Of a stretch of DNA of 8,886 nucleotides, positions 7,411 to 8,886 are shown piece after piece. The notes beneath the pieces were generated by a model. The model searched no databases, was not told the DNA's origin, and worked only from the letters and a program-made list of their open reading frames with translations. The stretch spans positions 1-8,886 of the forward strand of contig CAIOHJ010000213.1 in assembly GCA_903858085.1 (NCBI GenBank). Reading direction: 5' to 3'. Position 1 is the stretch's first letter. Each line of letters opens with the position of its first letter. Source of the DNA: an uncultured Chloroflexota bacterium. Lineage in GTDB: Bacteria; Chloroflexota; Anaerolineae; Caldilineales; Caldilineaceae. The translations under genes were made by a program, and so were the position numbers.

Positions 7411-8160
7411 ATGCAGCACTTTACCCTGCCGGCCGCAGCCCGGATCCTTGCGATGGCAAAGGACAACTACCGCACCCAGACCTTCACCCTGGCGGCCCGC
7501 CTCAGCGCCCAGCCTGGCCAGTTTGTCATGGCCTGGCTGCCCCGCTTTGATGAGAAACCCTTCTCTCTGGTCGCGGCCGACCCGGTCACCCTGATGATCA
7601 CAGCGGTTGGACCGTTTACCCAGCTGGCCCACACCTTGCAGCCTGGCGACTCCCTCTGGATTCGGGGCGCGTTCGGCAAGGGCTTCTGCGTGGCCCCCGA
7701 GCAGCGCCATCTGGCGCTGGTGGGCGGGGGGTACGGGGTGGCCCCGCTGCTGTGGCTGGCCCGCCAGCAGCTGGCGGCGGGCCGCCAGGTCACCGTGGTG
7801 GTCGGCGCACGCACGGCGGCAGATCTGCTCTACCTCGACCACTTCGAGCAGCTCAGCGCCAGGGTGCCCGCCGGCAGGCTCACGCTGCGGCTGGCCACCG
7901 AAGATGGCAGCCTGGGCCACGCCGGGCGGGTGACCGATCTGTTGGCGCCGTTGGTCAGCGCTGGCCACGTCGATGGCCTCTACGCCTGCGGACCCCATGG
8001 CATGCTGAATGCTGTCGAAACGCTGGCCCGACAGGCCAAGGTCGCCTGCCAGTCCAGCTGGGAAGCCTACATGCGCTGCGGCCTCGGGATCTGCGGCTCC
8101 TGTGAACATGCGGGCAAGATACTCTGTCTGGACGGCCCTGTCCTGTCTGCCACCAGCTGA
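7411..8160 (+). CDS. pyrK: PyrK-type dihydroorotate dehydrogenase electron-transfer subunit (FAD, [2Fe-2S])
   Basis: 249 residues. PyrK passes electrons from the FMN-containing PyrD catalytic subunit through a [2Fe-2S] cluster and FAD to NAD in pyrimidine synthesis. Domains in order: ferredoxin-reductase-like barrel with PGQFVMAWLPRFDEKPFSL at 35-53, including the FAD-binding KPFSL; NAD domain with LVGGGYGVAPLL at 103-114 and YACGPHGML at 191-199; and the cluster motif with Cys223, Cys228, Cys231 and Cys239 (CGLGICGSC). The spacing x4, x2, x7 is shorter than in Gram-positive PyrK and closer to archaeal-type proteins. ATG 7411 lacks a clear ribosome binding site; a leaderless start explains this. 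No PyrD lies in the window, and XdhC-like genes follow 40 bp downstream, so a role as reductase for another partner cannot be excluded. Confidence 0.85.
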   Translation: MQHFTLPAAARILAMAKDNYRTQTFTLAARLSAQPGQFVMAWLPRFDEKPFSLVAADPVTLMITAVGPFTQLAHTLQPGDSLWIRGAFGKGFCVAPEQRHLALVGGGYGVAPLLWLARQQLAAGRQVTVVVGARTAADLLYLDHFEQLSARVPAGRLTLRLATEDGSLGHAGRVTDLLAPLVSAGHVDGLYACGPHGMLNAVETLARQAKVACQSSWEAYMRCGLGICGSCEHAGKILCLDGPVLSATS

Positions 8161-8187
8161 CCTTGCTCCGCTCTGAAATTGCCCGCT

Positions 8188-8194
8188 GGAAGAG
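8188..8194 (+). promoter_or_regulatory. Ribosome binding site GGAAGAG of the XdhC N-domain gene
   Basis: GGAAGAG lies six bases upstream of ATG 8201 in the 40-bp gap after pyrK. No separate promoter or terminator is visible in that gap, so co-transcription with pyrK is likely. Confidence 0.5.
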
Positions 8195-8200
8195 CCGACC

Positions 8201-8533
8201 ATGGGAACAACCTTCTACCACCAACTTCAACAGCTGCTCGACGATGGACTGTCGGTCGCGGTCGCCACGATCGTCCAGGTCAAAGGCTCGACCCCGCGCG
8301 AGGTCGGAACCAAGATGATCGTCCATCCCTATGGCAGACACATCGGTACCGTCGGCGGTGGCTGCGGCGAGGCCGATGTGATCCGGGCCGGGCTGGATGT
8401 GCTGGTCGACGGCCAGCCACGCATCGTGCGCATCGACCTGACCGAACCGATCCAGATGGAGAGCCTGGGGGTCTGTGGCGGCATTCTCGACGTCCTGATC
8501 GAACGCTGGGGCCCTGACCCGGAGCCCCGATGA
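8201..8533 (+). CDS. XdhC/CoxI-family protein, N-terminal domain only
   Basis: 110 residues that correspond to the XdhC_CoxI domain alone. Conserved features are complete: VKGSTPREVGTKMIV at 27-41, HIGTVGGGCGEADV at 47-60 with Cys55, and GVCGG at 90-94. XdhC proteins bind molybdenum cofactor, support its sulfuration and insert it into xanthine-dehydrogenase-family enzymes. In the long XdhC form this domain is fused to a C-terminal Rossmann domain; here it ends after the CGG motif and the Rossmann domain is supplied by the next gene, whose ATG overlaps this TGA (ATGA, 8530-8533). The split pair probably acts as one complex. No molybdoenzyme gene is visible, so the client is unknown. Confidence 0.9.
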   Translation: MGTTFYHQLQQLLDDGLSVAVATIVQVKGSTPREVGTKMIVHPYGRHIGTVGGGCGEADVIRAGLDVLVDGQPRIVRIDLTEPIQMESLGVCGGILDVLIERWGPDPEPR

Positions 8534-8886
8534 GACAGGCTGTGCTGGCCGCCTTGACCGCATCTGCCGAGCGGCGTGAAGCAGTGGCCCTGGTCAGCGT
8601 TGTGGCTGCCCAGGGGGAACTGGCCGCCCTGGTGGGACGCCATCTGGTTGTCTGGGCAGACATGCGGACGCCGGTCGGCGATCTGCAGCTGGGTGCGCTG
8701 CAGCCCACCTGGGTCGAAGCCGCCCGCGCCGCTCTGCAGCAACGGCGCCATACCCAGCTGCACTACACGACCGCACAAGGCGACATCCAGCTTTTTGTCG
8801 AGGTTCAGCCCCAGCCCTACTCGCTGATCATTGCCGGCGCCGGCCATGTCGCTGTCCCCCTGGCGACGATGGCGACACTCTGTGAG
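8530..8886 (+). CDS. XdhC-like protein with diverged N-domain and Rossmann domain (3' end outside window)
   Basis: The first 119 residues are visible; the frame is open to the window edge. Residues 18-93 resemble an XdhC_CoxI domain in outline (VALVSVVAA, ALVGRHLVVWADMRTPVGDLQLGAL, EAARAALQQRRHTQ, DIQLFVEVQ) but lack the GSTPR and GGGC motifs, so this domain is probably noncatalytic. Residues 99-108, LIIAGAGHVA, begin the XdhC_C Rossmann domain with its GxGHVA nucleotide-binding loop. Start ATG 8530 overlaps the upstream stop and has GGAG at 8521-8524. It is the expected partner of the preceding single-domain protein in molybdenum-cofactor handling. The rest of the Rossmann domain and any fused part cannot be seen. 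Confidence 0.8.
   Translation, partial: MRQAVLAALTASAERREAVALVSVVAAQGELAALVGRHLVVWADMRTPVGDLQLGALQPTWVEAARAALQQRRHTQLHYTTAQGDIQLFVEVQPQPYSLIIAGAGHVAVPLATMATLCE

Noticed and set aside
7108..8202. A 364-codon minus-strand open frame opposite pyrK
   Set aside because: No recognisable motif and low-complexity Gly/Gln/Arg composition; the plus strand has complete PyrK motifs.

Overview
The window is a GC-rich bacterial chromosome segment (roughly two thirds G+C by eye) with tightly packed genes, short intergenic gaps and frequent 4-bp start/stop overlaps. Nothing looks mobile: no transposase, integrase, tRNA, rRNA or CRISPR array is visible. Gene content and protein style (a plant-type glutaminyl cyclotransferase, an AspT/YbjL-type permease, an archaeal-like PyrK, a split XdhC) would fit a Chloroflexota bacterium such as Caldilineae or Anaerolineae. 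That assignment is a weak inference.

Left part (1-3805). The 3' end of an alpha/beta hydrolase of the tripeptidyl-aminopeptidase/proline-iminopeptidase type runs rightward. It converges on a three-gene minus-strand operon read as PurD-like, then PurN-like, then zinc alcohol dehydrogenase. These genes are linked by a GTGA overlap (2278-2281) and a 7-bp gap. The first two are homologues of consecutive de novo purine enzymes, GAR synthetase and GAR formyltransferase, but both have lost residues normally essential for catalysis. The PurN-like protein also ends in an Asp/Ser tail encoded by a 12-bp tandem repeat, and the PurD-like protein carries a basic, proline-rich extension. This pair is the most unusual element of the window: either a repurposed set of purine enzymes or genes under relaxed selection.

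Middle (3806-6510). A membrane-anchored glutaminyl cyclotransferase (minus) and an AspT/YidE/YbjL-family permease with two cytoplasmic RCK-C domains (plus) diverge from a 158-bp intergenic region. That region holds plausible back-to-back sigma70-type promoters and four copies of TTTGTC, including two copies of a 9-mer.

Right part (6581-8886). All genes are on the plus strand: a class I SAM-dependent methyltransferase, a PyrK-type FAD/[2Fe-2S] electron-transfer subunit, an XdhC N-domain protein, and a second XdhC-like protein (cut by the window end) overlapping it by ATGA. The pyrK start lies where transcription should begin from a promoter that overlaps an 18-bp perfect palindrome, which suggests a leaderless and regulated transcript. 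PyrK next to XdhC, with no PyrD in view, leaves open whether it serves pyrimidine synthesis or a molybdenum hydroxylase.
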